Positions 23,492 through 36,358 are shown, counted from the stretch's first letter. The stretch is 64,000 nt of DNA from Larix kaempferi (GCA_027924585.1 BSBM01000372.1:30808001-30872000), one strand, 5' to 3'. The notes: generated by a model not told the origin, from the letters alone. Translations and numbers: made by a program.

Positions 23492-26173
23492 CCGATTCAG
23501 GTAGATTTCATGATATCACAACTGTCAAGGAATGCGAATGTAGTCTTTTTAGGGATGTAGTAAAATCATGAACTTCCTTACTGAAATGTTGGTAACTACA
23601 TTCCAACGCTCCTACAGAGAAGTAATTACATGGGTTTAATACGATGAATAGAAGGTCAAGAGATCGATTCACTTCTATAGGAATGAATACATAGGATTAA
23701 CCCAAAATTGCAGACCGCCTTAGTAAATCACCAGGGAAAGAAAATCCACAAGGAAATCGATAGATGGTCAATCGATTTCATACAAAACAGATCTTTGTGA
23801 AACCCTAGCGTTTAATTGCTTATTCCCAGGGTTTATTAATAAACTCTATCTTGTAAAAGTTTTAGATTTGTACTTATGCACAGAGAACAACTTCTGCATT
23901 AGATATAGGATTTAAAACGATATCAATAGAAATTATCAATGCATAGATCTCAAATTAAATGATTTCAGTTATAGTACAACAATCAGGGAGTAACTGTGTG
24001 CTTTTCTCCTCAGAGAGGCTGCATGGTATCGAACTAATGAAGTATTCAAAGATCGAATGAATGTGACCTAAAAAATAAGATCACGAACAATTATCCAAGA
24101 CGAACATGAGCCGACAGTGTTAAGGAATAACCATAAAAACTGGGGTTGTCCTTAACAATCATGGTGAAAGCCCAATTACTATAAACTTAGCACGATAATT
24201 CTGTCTGGACATACATTTAATTATATTTATCATATCAAAACCATGAGATCATGTAAGTGTCAAATGATCCATAAAAACCATCTAAGCAACATACTTTGAG
24301 CAGAAAAAAAAAAATTTACTATGGCATTTGAAGGAATGCAAACCCAACCAATAATATTATCATTCGTATTAAGAATATAAAACGACACTAACATTTTCTT
24401 ATGGTATTTTTAACAAACAATATAAAACCTGAACAAAGCCGCCATGGCTCAATCATATATTTTAAGAAGGAAATACCACGATAATAATTTCTGCCATTGA
24501 AACTCTTAACACCAAACAACAATAATATACTTACTTGAAAACAAATGGGAATAAACACTTATCTTATCAATTCGAACAGGGTGACTAAAAACTTGACTGC
24601 AACGTTCCACCCATCGAACTGGTCTTTGTCCGACATAGGTTTTCCCACCGAGAGACCACCCCCAAGCTGGGACAAAATCCACTAGGGCGCAAGAGTATTA
24701 CTCTGTTTTTCCCAAATTAATATTATTCATCTTTCCTTGTATTCTTCGCCTCTAAAGTTCCCCCCTTTTACAAACACATCAGTGCCCTCTTTATAGCCAA
24801 AATTAATTTTTAGACTTCCAAGATAAGTTCTTGTTTGATCTTATATTAACTTAACTTATTTACTTTAGTTAATTCTAACTGATTGACTTACTTATTCAGT
24901 CTTTAACTTATTAGTTAATTTATATTTAACTTAGCTAACTTGAACTTAGTTATCTTTACCTATAGTTAACCTACCTTAGTCAAGTTAATTAATTAAATTT
25001 AGCTAAGGTAGGCTAACTATAGGTAAAGCTAGCTAAGTTCAAGTTAGCTAAGTTAAATATAAGTAAACTAATAAGTTAAAGATTGACTAAGTAAGTCAAT
25101 CGGTTAAATTAACTAAAGTAAATAAGTTAAGTTAAGATAAGATCAAACAAGAACTTATCTTGGAAGTCCAAAAAGTAATTTTAGCTATAAAGAGGGCACT
25201 GATGTGTTCGTAAAAGGGGGGGATCTTCGGAGGCGAAGAATCCAAGGAAAGATGAATAAGATTAATTTGGGAAAAACGAACTAATAATCTTGTGCCATAG
25301 TGGAATTGTGCCCAACTCAAGGGTTGTCTCTCTGTAGGAAAACCTACGTCGGACAGAGATCAGTTGGATGGGTGGAACATTGCAGTCAAGTTTCTAGTTT
25401 CCCCATTCAAATTGATAAGTTAAGTGTTTATTCCCATTCATTTTCAAGTAAGTATATTATTGTTGTTTGGTGTTAAGAGTTTTAATGGAAGAAATTATTA
25501 TTGTGGTATTTCCTTCTTAAAATATATGTTTGAACCATGGTAGATTTGTTCAGGTTTTATATTGTTTGTTAAAAATACCATAAGAAAATGTTAGTGGCGT
25601 TTTATATTCTTAATATGAATGATAAGATTATTGGTTTGGTTTGCATTCCTTCGATAGCCATAGTAAGATTTTGTTTATGCTCAAAGTATGTTTCTTAGAT
25701 GGTTTTTATGGATCATTCGACACTTACATGATTTCATGGTTTTTATATGATAAATATAATTAAATGTATGTTAGGAACCCATGTCAACCCTTCTCTTTAC
25801 TTTGTTAGTATATTGTTGTTGGACGCATATGCTTTGTAAGTCATCCCGTAGTATTATATGTTCCATGGTATTGATCCATATTTTGTATTAGCCCATAGTA
25901 TTATATGTTCCATGGTATTGATCCATAGTATTGGACGCATACGCTTTGTAAGCCGTCCCATAGTATTATATGTTCCATGGTATTGATCCATAGTATTGGC
26001 GAATAGACTTATTATATAAGTACGTGTTGAGGCCAATGAAGGCACCGTGAATTTATTTGTATTGAGATTGCTCAAAGGAATTTTCCCCCTCGAAGTGGTC
26101 CGCGATCAATAAAAATATTCCGTGATATAATATATCGTGCATTTTATCAATTATTTGTTGCAAGTTCCTCACA
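23492..26173 (+). repeat. Array LTR copy 1
   Basis: Begins at CGATTCAGGTAG, equivalent to TGGATTCAGG in copies 3 and 4, and ends CTCACA before the primer site at 26176. A possible alternative is that the true LTR starts only at TGTTAGGAAC (25769), giving a 405-bp LTR; array structure favours the long version because all sequence between primer sites is shared. Confidence 0.6.
24209..25771. repeat. Palindrome in unit 1
   Basis: Two arms of about 781 bases are near-perfect reverse complements, meeting at TTAATT/AATTAA (centre 24990/24991) with essentially no spacer. The left arm starts ACATACATTTAATTATATTT and the right arm ends with its complement. The core is rich in AAGTTA/TAACTT words. Confidence 0.9.
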
Positions 26174-26175
26174 TC

Positions 26176-26187
26176 TGGTATCAGAGC
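26176..26187 (+). other. iMet primer binding site, unit 1
   Basis: TGGTATCAGAGC is a 12-base exact complement of the plant initiator-Met tRNA 3' end. It lies two bases after an LTR-type CA end. Confidence 0.75.
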
Positions 26188-26604
26188 ACTTTCTTGGGCT
26201 CGTTGGGTAGAATTTCTGCCAAGAAAATTCTGCATCTATTGCAGGTTTGGATCTGGAAATAATTCCTATCCGCTTAACTGTGGGAATTACTTGGGCATAA
26301 GCCCTAAAACTCATTGTGAGGAGTACCACAGGAACCTCGAAGTAGCTGGCCCATTAAGAGGACCTGCCAGCGAAAAGGGAAATGGCCCCTACTTGATTGA
26401 CTAGTTCCCACCCATGAGGTAAACCAAGAGCTGTCGTTTGTGGCAAAGCAGTTATCAGTTTTACCTAAGCCATGGAGTGAGGGGTACTGCCCCAATACGC
26501 AAGCCGTCAGACAACATTGGTGGCTGAGGGAATCCTGTGAACCATTAGGAAGTCGAGCATACCTGGGGTCCATATCTATTGCCAGTTGATAAATAGCAGA
26601 TTAC

Positions 26605-26835
26605 ATCTATCCAGATCTAGATCTAGATCCAAATCCATATCCATATCCAGATACATATCTCGATCCAGATTCATTGCAGATCCAGATCCAGATCCATTGC
26701 AGATCCAGATCCATTGCAGATCCAGATCCGTTGTAGATCCAGATCTAGATCCATTGCAGATCCATTGCAGATCCAGATCCAGATCCATATCTGTTGCAGA
26801 TCCATTTTTAGCTCCATTGAATATCTAGAGCCGTT
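26605..26835. repeat. GATCCA/GATCCAGATCCATTGCA minisatellite, unit 1
   Basis: Six-base periodic array of CCAGAT, CCATAT and CCGTTG variants. Recurs at 30000-30330 and 33465-33770. Frames open through it on both strands only encode Arg-Ser or Asp-Leu-Trp-Ile periodic peptides and are not genes. Confidence 0.9.
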
Positions 26836-26911
26836 TCCGATCCATTGTCGATCCATTCTATTTTCGATCACTTCCGCATCGTTACAGATCCATTCCGAGA
26901 AAAAAAAATCC

Positions 26912-29564
26912 CCGATCCAAGTAGATTTCACTATATCACAACTGTCAAGGAATGTGAATGTAGTCCTTTTAGGGATTTAGTAAAAGAATGAACTGCCTTA
27001 CTGAACTGTTGGTAACTACATTCCAACGCTCCTCCAGAGAAGTAATTACATGGGTTTAATACGACAAATAGCAGGTCAAAAGATCGATTCACTTCTATAG
27101 GAATGAATACACAAGATTAACCCAAAATTGCAGACCACCTTAGTTAATCGTCGAGGAAAGAAAATCCACAAGGAAATTGATAGATGGTCAATCGGTTTCA
27201 TACGAAACAGATCTTTACGAAACCCTAGTGGTTAATTGCTTATTATTGGGGTTTATTAATAAACTCTATCTTGTACAAGTTTTGGTTCTGTATTTATGCA
27301 CAGAGAACAACTTCTGCATTAGATCTAGGATTTAAAACGATATCAGTAGAAATTCTCAATGCATAGATCTCAAATTAAACGATTTCATTTATAGTACAAC
27401 AATCGGGGAGTAACTGCGTGCTTTTCTCCTCAAAGAGGCTGCATGGTACCGAACTAATGAAGTATGCATAGATCGAATGAGTGTGACCTAAAAGATAAGA
27501 TCACAAACAAGGATCCAATCCGAACATGAGTCGCCAGTGTTAAGGAATAACCATAAAAAATGGGGTTGTCCTTAACAATCATGGGGAAAGCCCGATTACT
27601 ATAAACTTAGCACGATCATTATGTCTGAACATACATTTAATTATATTTATCATATCAAAACCATGAAATCGTGTAAGTGTCGAATGATCCATAAAAACCA
27701 TCTAAGAAACATACTTTGAGCAGAAACAAAATCTTACTATGGAATTCGAAGGAATGCAAACCCAACCAATAATATTATCATTCGTATTAAGAATATAAAA
27801 CGACACCAACATTTTCTTATGGTATTTTTAACAAACAATATAAAACCTGAACAAAGCCGCGATGGCTCAATCATATATTTTAAGAAGGAAATACCACAAT
27901 AATAATTTCTGCCATTAAAACTCTTAACACCAAATGACAATAATATACTTACTTGAAAACAAATAGGAATAAACACTTATCTTATCAATTCGAACGGGGC
28001 AATTGAAAACTTGATTGAAACGTTCCACCCATCGAACTTATCTTTGTCCGACATAGTTTTTCCCACTGAGAGACCACCCCCGAGCTGGGAACGAATCCAC
28101 TAGGGTGCAAGAGTATTACTCCTTTTTTCCCAATTAATATTATTAATCTTTCCTTGGATTCTTCGCCTCTAAAGTAACCCCTCTTTTACGAACACATAAG
28201 TGCCCTCTTTATAGCCAAAATTACTTTTTGGACTTCCAAGATAAGTTATTGTTTGATCTTATCTTAACTTAACTTATTTACTTTAGTTAATTCTAACTGA
28301 TTGACTTAGTCAGTCTTTAACTTATTAGTTAACTTATATTTAACTTCGCTAACTTGAACTTAGTTATCTTTACCTATAGTTAGCCTACCTTAGTCAAGTT
28401 AATTAATTAAATTTAGCTAAGGTAGGCTAACTATAGGTAAATCTAACTCATTTCAACTTAGCTAAGTTAAATATTGACTAAGTAAGTCAATCGGTTAAAA
28501 TTAACTAAAGTAAATAAGTTAAGTTAAGATAAGATCAAACAAGAACTTATCTTGGAAGTCCAAAAATAAGTTTTAGATAAAAAGAGGGCACTAATGTGTT
28601 CGTAAAAGGGGGGATCTTCGGAGGCGAAGAATCCAAGGAAAGATGAATAAGATTAATTTGGGAAAAACGAACTAATACTCTTGCACCCTAGTGGATTCGT
28701 GCCCAACTCATGGGTTGTCTCTCTACGGGGAAACCTACACCGGACAGAGATCAGTTGGATGGGTGGAACGTTGCAGTCAATTTTTTAGTTTCCCCATTCG
28801 AATTGATAAGATAAGTGTTTATTCCCATTCATTTTCAAGTAAGTATATTATTGTTGTTTGGTGCTAAGAGTTTTAATGGAAGAAATTATTATTGTGGTCT
28901 TTCCTTCTTAAAATATATGTTTGAGCCATGGCAGATTTGTTCAGGTTTTATAATGTTTGTTAAAAATACCATAAGAAAATTTTAGTGTCATTTTATATTC
29001 TTAATACGAATGATAAGATTATTGGTTTGGTTTGCATTCCTTCAATTTCCATAGTAAGATTTTGTTTATGCTGAAAGTATGTTGCTTAGATGGTTTTTAT
29101 GGATCATTCGGAACTTACATGATTTCATGGTTTTGATATGATAAATATAATTAAATGTCTGTTAGGAACCCGTGTCAACCCTTCTCTTTACTTTGTTAGT
29201 ATATTGTTGTTGGACGCATATGCTTTGTAAGTCGTCCTGTAGTATTATATGTTCCATGGTATTGATCCATAGTTTGTATTATTCCATAGTATTATATGTT
29301 CCATGGTATTGATCCATAGTACTAGATGCATATGCTTTGTAAGTCGTCCCATAGTATTATATGTTCCATCGTATTGATCCATAGTATTGCTGAATAGACT
29401 TACTATATATGTATGTGTTAAGGCCAATGAAATCACCATGAAGTTATTTGTATTGAGCTTTCTCAAAGGAGGTTTCCCCCTCGAAGTGGCCCATGATCAA
29501 TAAAAATATTTTGTGATATAATATATCATGCATTTTATCAATTAATTGTTGCAAGTTCTTCACA
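26912..29564 (+). repeat. Array LTR copy 2
   Basis: Starts after a purine run (GAGAAAAAAAAA, about 26897-26908) that could serve as a polypurine tract. Ends CTTCACA at 29564 before the next primer site. Confidence 0.6.
27629..29163. repeat. Palindrome in unit 2
   Basis: Arms 27629-28404 and 28405-29163, centred on the same TTAATTAATTAA. It is slightly shorter than unit 1 because of small deletions in the right arm. Confidence 0.9.
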
Positions 29565-29566
29565 TC

Positions 29567-29578
29567 TGGTATCAAAGC
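29567..29578 (+). other. iMet primer binding site, unit 2
   Basis: TGGTATCAAAGC, one transition away from the exact complement. Confidence 0.7.
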
Positions 29579-29999
29579 ACTTTCTTAGGCTCGTTGGGTG
29601 GAATTTTTGGCCAAAAAAAATTTGCATCTATTGTAGGTTCGGATCTGGGAATAATCCCTATCCAGCTAACTGTGGGAAGTACTTGGGCATAGGCCCTAAA
29701 ACTCATTGTTAGGAGTACCACAGGAACCCCGAAGTAGCTGGCCCATTGAGAGGACCTGCCAGCAAAAAGGGCAACGACCCCTACCTGATTGACTAGTTCC
29801 CACCCGTGAGGTAAACCAAGAGTTGTCGTTTGTAGAAAAGTGGTTATCATTTTTACCTGAGTCGTGGAGTGAAGGGTACTGCCCCAATACGCAATCTGTT
29901 AGACAGCATTGGTGGCCGAGTGAATCCCCTGAACCATTAAGAAGCTGAGCATACATGGGGTCCATGTCTATTTCCAACTGATAAATATCATATTACATC

Positions 30000-30330
30000 T
30001 ATCCAAATCCATATCCATATCCATATCCAGATCCATATCCCGATCCAGATCCGTTGCAGATCCATTGCATATCCGGAACCATTGTAGATCCATATCCAGA
30101 TCCATTGTAGATCCAGATCCAGATCCGTTGCAAATCCATTGCAGATCCAGATCCAGATCCGTTGTAGATCCAAATCCAAATCCATTGTAGATCCATTGCA
30201 TATCTAGATCCAGATCCGTTGTAGATCCAAATCCAGATTTGTTGCAGATCCAGATTTAGCTCCATTGAAGATCTAGAGCCGTTGTCGATCCATTTCCGAT
30301 CCATTCTGTTGTCGATCACTTCCACGCCGT
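30000..30330. repeat. GATCCA minisatellite, unit 2
   Basis: Longer version of the unit-1 array, with CCAGATCCATATCC and GATCCGTTGTAGATCC variants. Confidence 0.9.
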
Positions 30331-30354
30331 TACAGATCCATTTCGGAAAAAAAA

Positions 30355-33026
30355 TGGATTCAGGTAGATTTCACTATATCACAACTGTCAAGTAATGCGA
30401 ATGTAGTATTTTTAGGGATGTAGTAAAAGCATGAAATGCCTTACTGAATTGTTGGTAACTACATTCCAACGCTCCTCCAGAGAAGTAATTACATGGGTTT
30501 AATACAACGAATAGTAGTTCAATAGATCGATTGACTTCTATAGGAATGAATACACAAGATTAACCCAAAATTGTAGACCGCCTTAGTTAATCACCGGGGA
30601 AAGAAAATCCACAAGGAAATCGATAGATGGTCAATCGATTTCATACGAAACAGATCTTTACGAAACCCTAGCGTTTAACTGCTTATTCTTAGGGTTTATT
30701 AATAAACTCTATCTTGTAAAAGTTTTAGATCTATATTTATGCACAGAGAACAACTTATGCATTAGATCTAGGATTTAAAACGATATCAATAGAAATTCTC
30801 AATGCATAGATCTCAAATTAAACGATTTCAGTTATAGTACAACAATCAGGGAGTAACTGCGTGCTTTTCTCCTCAGAGAGGCCTCATGGTACCAAACTAA
30901 TGAAGTATTCAGAGATCAAATGAATGTGACCTAAAATATAAGATCGCAAACAATGATCCAAGCCGAACATTAGCCAAGAATGTTAAGGAATAACGATAAA
31001 ACTGGGTTTGTCCTTAACAATCATGGTGAAAGCCCAATTACTATAAACTTAGCACGATAATCTTGTCTGAACATACATTTAGTTATATTTATCATATTAA
31101 AACCATGAAATCGTGTAAGTGTCGAATGATCCATAAAAACCATCTAAGCAACATACTTTGAGAAGGAAAAAAAAAACTTACTATGGAATTCGAAGGAATG
31201 CAAACCCAACCAATAATATTATCATTCCTTTTAAGAATATAAAACAACACCAACATTTTTTATGGTATTTTTAACAAAAAATATAAAACCTGAACAAAAC
31301 CGCCATGGCTCAATCATATATTTTAAGAAGGAAAGGCCATAATAATCATTTCTGCCATTAAAACTCTTAACACCAAACAACAATAATATACTTACTTGAA
31401 AACAAATGAGAATAAACATTTATCTTATCAATTCGAACGGGGCAACTGAAAACTTGGCAGCAATGTTCCACCCATCAAACTGATCTTTGTCCAACATAGG
31501 TTTTCCCACCGAGAGACCACCCCCGAGCTGGGAACGAATCCACTAGGGAGCAAGAGTATTACTCCATTTTTCCCAAATTAATCTTATTAATCTTTCCTTG
31601 GATTCTTTGCCTCTAAAGTTCCCCCCCTTTTACGAACACGTCAGTGCCTTCTTTATAGCCAAAATTACTTTTTGGACTTCCAAGATAAGTTCTTGTTTGA
31701 TGTTGTCTTATCTTAACTTATTTACTTTAGTTAATTCTAACTGATTGAATTACTTAGTCAATCTTTGACTTATTAGTTAACTTATATTTAACTTAGTTAT
31801 CTTTACCTATAGTTAACCTACCTTAGTCAAGTTCATTAATTAAAGTTAGCTAAGGTAGGCTAACTATAGGTAAAGCTAATTAAGTTCAAGTTAGCTAAGT
31901 TAAATATAAGTTAACTAATAAGTTAAAGATTGACTAAGTAAGTCAACTGGTTAAAATTAACTAAAGTAAATAAGTTAAATTAAGATAAGATCAAACAAGA
32001 ACTTATCTTGGAAGTCCAAAAAGTAATTTTAGCTATAAAGAGGACATTGATGTGTTCGTAAAAGGGGGGGATCTTCGGAGGCGAAGAATCCAAGGAAAGA
32101 TGAATAATATTAATTTGGGAAAAACGAACTAATACTCTTGCGCCCTAGTGGATTTGTGCCCAACTCATGGGTTGTCTCTCTGCGATAAAACCTACACCGG
32201 ATAGAGATCAGTTGGATGGGTGGAATGTTGCAGTCAAGTTTTTAGTTTCCTCGTTCGAATTGATAAGATAAGTGTTTATTTCCATTCATTTTCAAGTAAG
32301 TATATTATTGTTGTTTGGTGTTAAGACTTTTAATGGAAGAAATTATTATGTGGTATTTCCTTCTTAAAATATATGTTTGAGCCATGGCAGATTTGTTCAG
32401 GTTTTATATTGTTTGTTAAAAATACCATAAGAAAATGTTAGTATCGTTTTATATTCTTAATACGAATGATAAGATTATTGGTGTGGTTTGCATTCCTTCG
32501 ATTGCCATAGTAAGATTTTGTTTATGCTCAAAGTATGTTGCTTAGATGGTTTTTATGGATCATTCAACATTTACATGATTTCATGGTTTTGATATGATAA
32601 ATATAATTAAATCTATGTTAGGAACCTATGTCAACCCTTTTCTTTACTTTATTAGTATATTGTTGTTGGACGCATATGCTTTGTAAGTCGTCCCGTAGTA
32701 TTATATGTTCCATGGTATTGATCGATAGTTTGTATTAGTCCATAGTATTATATGTTCCATGGTATTGATCTATAGTATTGGACGCATATGCTTTGTAAGT
32801 CGTCCCATAGTATTATGTGTTCCATGGTATTGATCCATAATATTGGCGAATAGACTTACTATATAAGTATAAGTACGTGTTGAGGCCAATGAAGGCACCG
32901 TGAAGTTATTTGTATTGAGCTTGCTCAAAGGAGGTTGCCCCCTCAAAGTGGCCCATGATCCATAAAATTATTCTATGATCTAATATATCGTGCATTTTAT
33001 CAATTAATTGTTGTAGGTTCCTCTCA
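30355..33026 (+). repeat. Array LTR copy 3
   Basis: Begins TGGATTCAGGTAGATTTC right after an A-rich purine run; ends CTCTCA at 33026 before the primer site. Confidence 0.6.
31071..32619. repeat. Palindrome in unit 3
   Basis: Same inverted structure. The centre near 31836 reads TTCATTAATTAAA, so one base of the centre has changed. Confidence 0.88.
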
Positions 33027-33028
33027 TC

Positions 33029-33040
33029 TGGTATCAGAGC
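33029..33040 (+). other. iMet primer binding site, unit 3
   Basis: TGGTATCAGAGC, exact 12-base complement. Confidence 0.75.
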
Positions 33041-33464
33041 ACTTTCTTGGGCTCGTTGGGTGGAATTTCTGGCAAAAAAAAATTTCGCATTTGTTGCAGG
33101 TTCGGATCTGGGAATAATCCCTATCCAGCTAACTATGGGAAGTACTTGGGAATAAACCCTAAAACTCATTGTGAGGAGTACCATAGGAAACCCGAAGTAG
33201 CTGGCCCACTGACAGGACCTACCAGCGAAAAGGGCAATGACCCCTACCTGATTTACTAGTTCCCACCCGTGAGGTAAACCAAGAGTTGTCGTTTGTAGAA
33301 AAGTGGTTATCAGTTTTACCTGAGTCATGGAGTGAGGGGTACTACCCCAATACACAAGCCATACTTAGATAGCATTGGTGGCCGAGTGAATCCCCTGAAC
33401 CGTTAGGAATTCGAGCATACCTGGGGTCCATATCTATTACTAGCTGATAAATAGCATATTACAT

Positions 33465-33770
33465 CTATCCAACTCCAAATCCAGATCCAAATCCATATCC
33501 ATATCCAGATCCATATCCCGATCCAGATCCGTTGCAAATCCATTGCATATCCAGACCTGTTGTAGATCCAGATCCATATCCGTTGTAGATCCAGGTCTAG
33601 ATCCGTTGCAGATCCATTGCATATCTATATCCAGATCCGTTGCAGATCCATTGCAGATCCAGATCCAGATCCGTTGCAGATCTAGATCCAAATCTGTTGC
33701 AGATCCAGATTTAGCTCTATTGAAGATCTATAGCCGTTTCCGATCCATTGTCGATCCATTATGTTGTCGA
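33465..33770. repeat. GATCCA minisatellite, unit 3
   Basis: Same array type as units 1 and 2, with CCAGATCCATATCC and GATCCGTTGCAGATCC variants. Confidence 0.9.
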
Positions 33771-33813
33771 TCACTTTCGCGTCGTTACAGATCCATTTTG
33801 AAAAGAAAAAAAA

Positions 33814-34565
33814 TGGATTCAGGTGGATTTCACTATATCACAACTGTCAAGGAATGTGAATGTAGTCTTTTTAGGGATGTAGTAAAAGCATGAAATGCCT
33901 TACTGAACTGTTGGTAACTACATTCCAACGCTCCTCCAGAGAAGTAATTACGTGGGTTTAATACGACGAATAGCAAGTCAAGAGATCAATTCACTTCTAT
34001 AGGAATGAATACACAAGATTAACCCAAAATTGCAGATCGCCTTAGTTAATCACCATGGAAAGAAAATCCACAAGGAAATCGATAGATGGTCAATCAATTT
34101 CATATGAAACAGATCTTTACGAAACCCTAGCGTTTAATTGCTTATTCTCAGGGTTTATTAATAAACTCTATCTTGTAAAAGTTTTAGATCTATATTTATG
34201 CACAAAGAACAACTTCTGCATTAAATCTAGGATTTAAAACGATATCAATAGAAATTCTCATTGCATAGATCTCAAATTAAACGATTTCAGTTACAGTACA
34301 ACAATCAGGGAGTAACTGAGTGCTTTTCTCCTCAGAGAGGCCGCATGGTATCGAACTAATGAAGTATTCAGAGATCGAATGAATGTGACCTAAAATATAA
34401 GATCATGAACAATGATCCAAGCCAAACATGAGCCGACAGTGTTAAGGAATAACCATTAAAACTGGGGTTGTCCTTAACAATCATGGTGAAATCCCGATTA
34501 CTATAAAATTAGCATGACAATTCTGTCTGAACATACATTTAATTATATTTATCATATCAAAACCA
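33814..34565 (+). repeat. Array LTR copy 4, truncated
   Basis: Matches the first ~750 bases of the other LTRs and stops about 35 bases inside the left palindrome arm (arm start 34531), where unrelated sequence begins. Confidence 0.8.
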
Positions 34566-35495
34566 GTTTTGTCTTAGACATTTTGAAGGGGTCTAGCCCA
34601 TGAAATGGATTAAGTAAGGCCTTGGTTTAAGCCACATGACCCATAAGGGTGCAAATTGGACCTCCAAAAGGATTTCTCCCTAAGTTCAGAGTGAAATAAT
34701 CAAGGGATCCTAAGTCTTAACCTAGAAAATGAAGGTAAATGCAAAAATCCGCCCGCAATTAAATGATGGCATAAGTGAAGGGCGCAGATCTGCAGCAATT
34801 CAGATCAATGGCCATGAGCGCACTTCACGAAAATAAGATGGGGTGTTTTAAGTGGAGGCAGAGTATTTAGCCCGCGAGAAAATTGGAAAGTTGATCAACG
34901 GGCAGAAGGACAGATCTACGGACAGCAATTACTTCGGTGATTTGACATGCGCAGAGAATTGGCATTTTCATATTTGCGAAATTTTGGTAGGCCTGGAATA
35001 TTGCAACGGTGTAGATTGGGCGGGGTTGAGATCTACGGTCGAAGAGTTGTTCGCATAGTGGCCATGCACGGAGCATCAGCGTTGTCCAAATCTGCGAACA
35101 TGGTAGACACCACACCTTTTGACGGCCAGGATGTGGGCAAGATCCAGATCGACGATGGAAAGTGGTTTCATGGATCTGAGGTGCAAGAAAGGAAACATGT
35201 GGAAAGATTGAAAGACACAGAGAGTTGTAGAGATAAAGGGCGAGGGAGATCCATGGCTTAGGATCGATCACGTAGATGGAAGGCTCAGAGAGCTTCTTTC
35301 ACTACGATAAGTGCAAGGATGATAAGGGGAAAGAAATAATATAAAAATACAGCTGCACAAGGATCTGAGCATCATTCATCCTGTGCATTGGAAAAAGACA
35401 GACAACCACTGTGTAGAAGAAGACAACTCAGCCATAAGACCAGACCAGCTGTCAAGTAAGCAGGTAGGCCTTTTGACCCATACAAAGCTATTTAA
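34566..35495 (+). other. Spacer before the accessory ORF
   Basis: Probably the part of the gypsy element between integrase and its accessory ORF, plus undetermined sequence. Frames of 68-134 codons are open on both strands (for example 34947-35261 +, 34867-35271 -) but neither resembles a known family. Confidence 0.3.
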
Positions 35496-36223
35496 ATGGC
35501 TGAATTGAGTGAGATAGAACCCCCAGTTGTGGAATACCAGAGGATAGGTGATTTGTTTGAGGATAAGGATGCCGAGATTTATCATACAGTGTGGATAAAC
35601 AGCTCCCTTGAGACAACAAAAGACAGATTGGAATTGATTAGGAAGGGGAGTGTAGACGTGCATAAGGTTTACCAGTCATTTTTCCATCTTTTTTCAGTTG
35701 ACCAAACCCCAAATTGCCCCGAGTTCGTCGATTGGTGTGCCACCCATTACACCTCCTCTGAGAGGGTGATTATGGACGCATCCAAATCTAAGATCCTGTG
35801 CCCATTCAGTCCCCTCACTGTTACAAAGGCCCTGTCGATCCCGGATGAATTTTTCCAAATATCTAGAGAATGCAAATAGGAAGCCCTAATTCAGTATTTC
35901 AAGCAAGCCCCAGCCAAGCTTAAGCAAAGTTTCTTCCATGCTATCCTGCATCCAAATGCCTCCTTACAGAACCAACCTTTCCCTGGTGAAGCTAGTTTAT
36001 TCACCGAAGATTCCAAATGTGTCATCACCATGTTATCCAAGTTCTTAGGATTAGATACAGATCAATATATCACTGAGCCTTTAATAATCCTGCTTTTTGT
36101 CATTAGCACATGTCCTATTGAGCCTGAGGATCCCAGTCAGTCCATTCAATGTGCTTGTCTTAGGTTTGATGAGGCCCTAGCTGAGAAGATCCATTCTCAG
36201 CTAGTGGAGTTCCCCAAAACTAG
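35496..36223 (+). pseudogene. Gypsy accessory ORF, N-terminal part
   Basis: A frame begins with ATG at 35496 and runs to the CACTA insertion, interrupted only by TAG 35877-35879 at a probable Gln codon. Residues include a WCATHYTSSERVIMDASKSK stretch and LSKFLGLDTDQYITEP. I do not recognise a domain. Plant Ty3 elements often carry extra ORFs between integrase and the 3' LTR, and the position fits. The coding region continues at 54096 after the CACTA element; the join across one TAG duplication copy keeps the frame. Confidence 0.7.
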
Positions 36224-36254
36224 CATTAGGTTTTTTGAACCCAAAATTCGACGT
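36224..36254 (+). repeat. CACTA left terminal inverted repeat
   Basis: About 31 bases pair with 54062-54092. The best-conserved part is TTTGAACCCAAAAT-CGACG. The outermost CACTA has decayed to CATTA. Confidence 0.85.
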
Positions 36255-36358
36255 CGTATATGTCCAATTTTCGACATCCAGTTGTCGACCATACGACAAC
36301 CTTCTTCTTGTTTAAATGATTGTCCAAATTCGGAGGATATCCAACAGTAAAATGAGAT

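Larger units (their letters stand above)
23492..34565 (+). repeat. Tandem array of ~3.44-kb non-coding LTR-element units
   Basis: The run GTAGATTTCACTATATCACA (or a close variant) starts at 23501, 26921, 30364 and 33823, giving periods of 3,420, 3,443 and 3,459. Each full unit is, in order: a ~720-base lead, a ~1.55-kb palindrome, an irregular tandem of GTATTATATGTTCCATGG, an LTR-like end, an iMet primer site TGGTATCAGAGC, a ~0.45-kb leader, and a GATCCA minisatellite ending in a purine run. I read it as LTR-internal-LTR-internal-LTR-internal-LTR, with shared long LTRs of ~2.65 kb and an internal region of only ~0.75 kb. No protein is encoded. The last copy stops at 34565. Confidence 0.85.

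Noticed and set aside
26586-26980. Long frames encoding Arg-Ser-rich (SR-like) peptides
   Set aside because: They arise from reading the GATCCA minisatellite in several frames and on both strands; the same happens at 29968-30325 and 33440-33893. No start context or other domain.
23492-34565. Calling the array a centromeric or other satellite
   Set aside because: Units are long, hold primer sites and LTR-like ends, and there are only three and a fraction copies.
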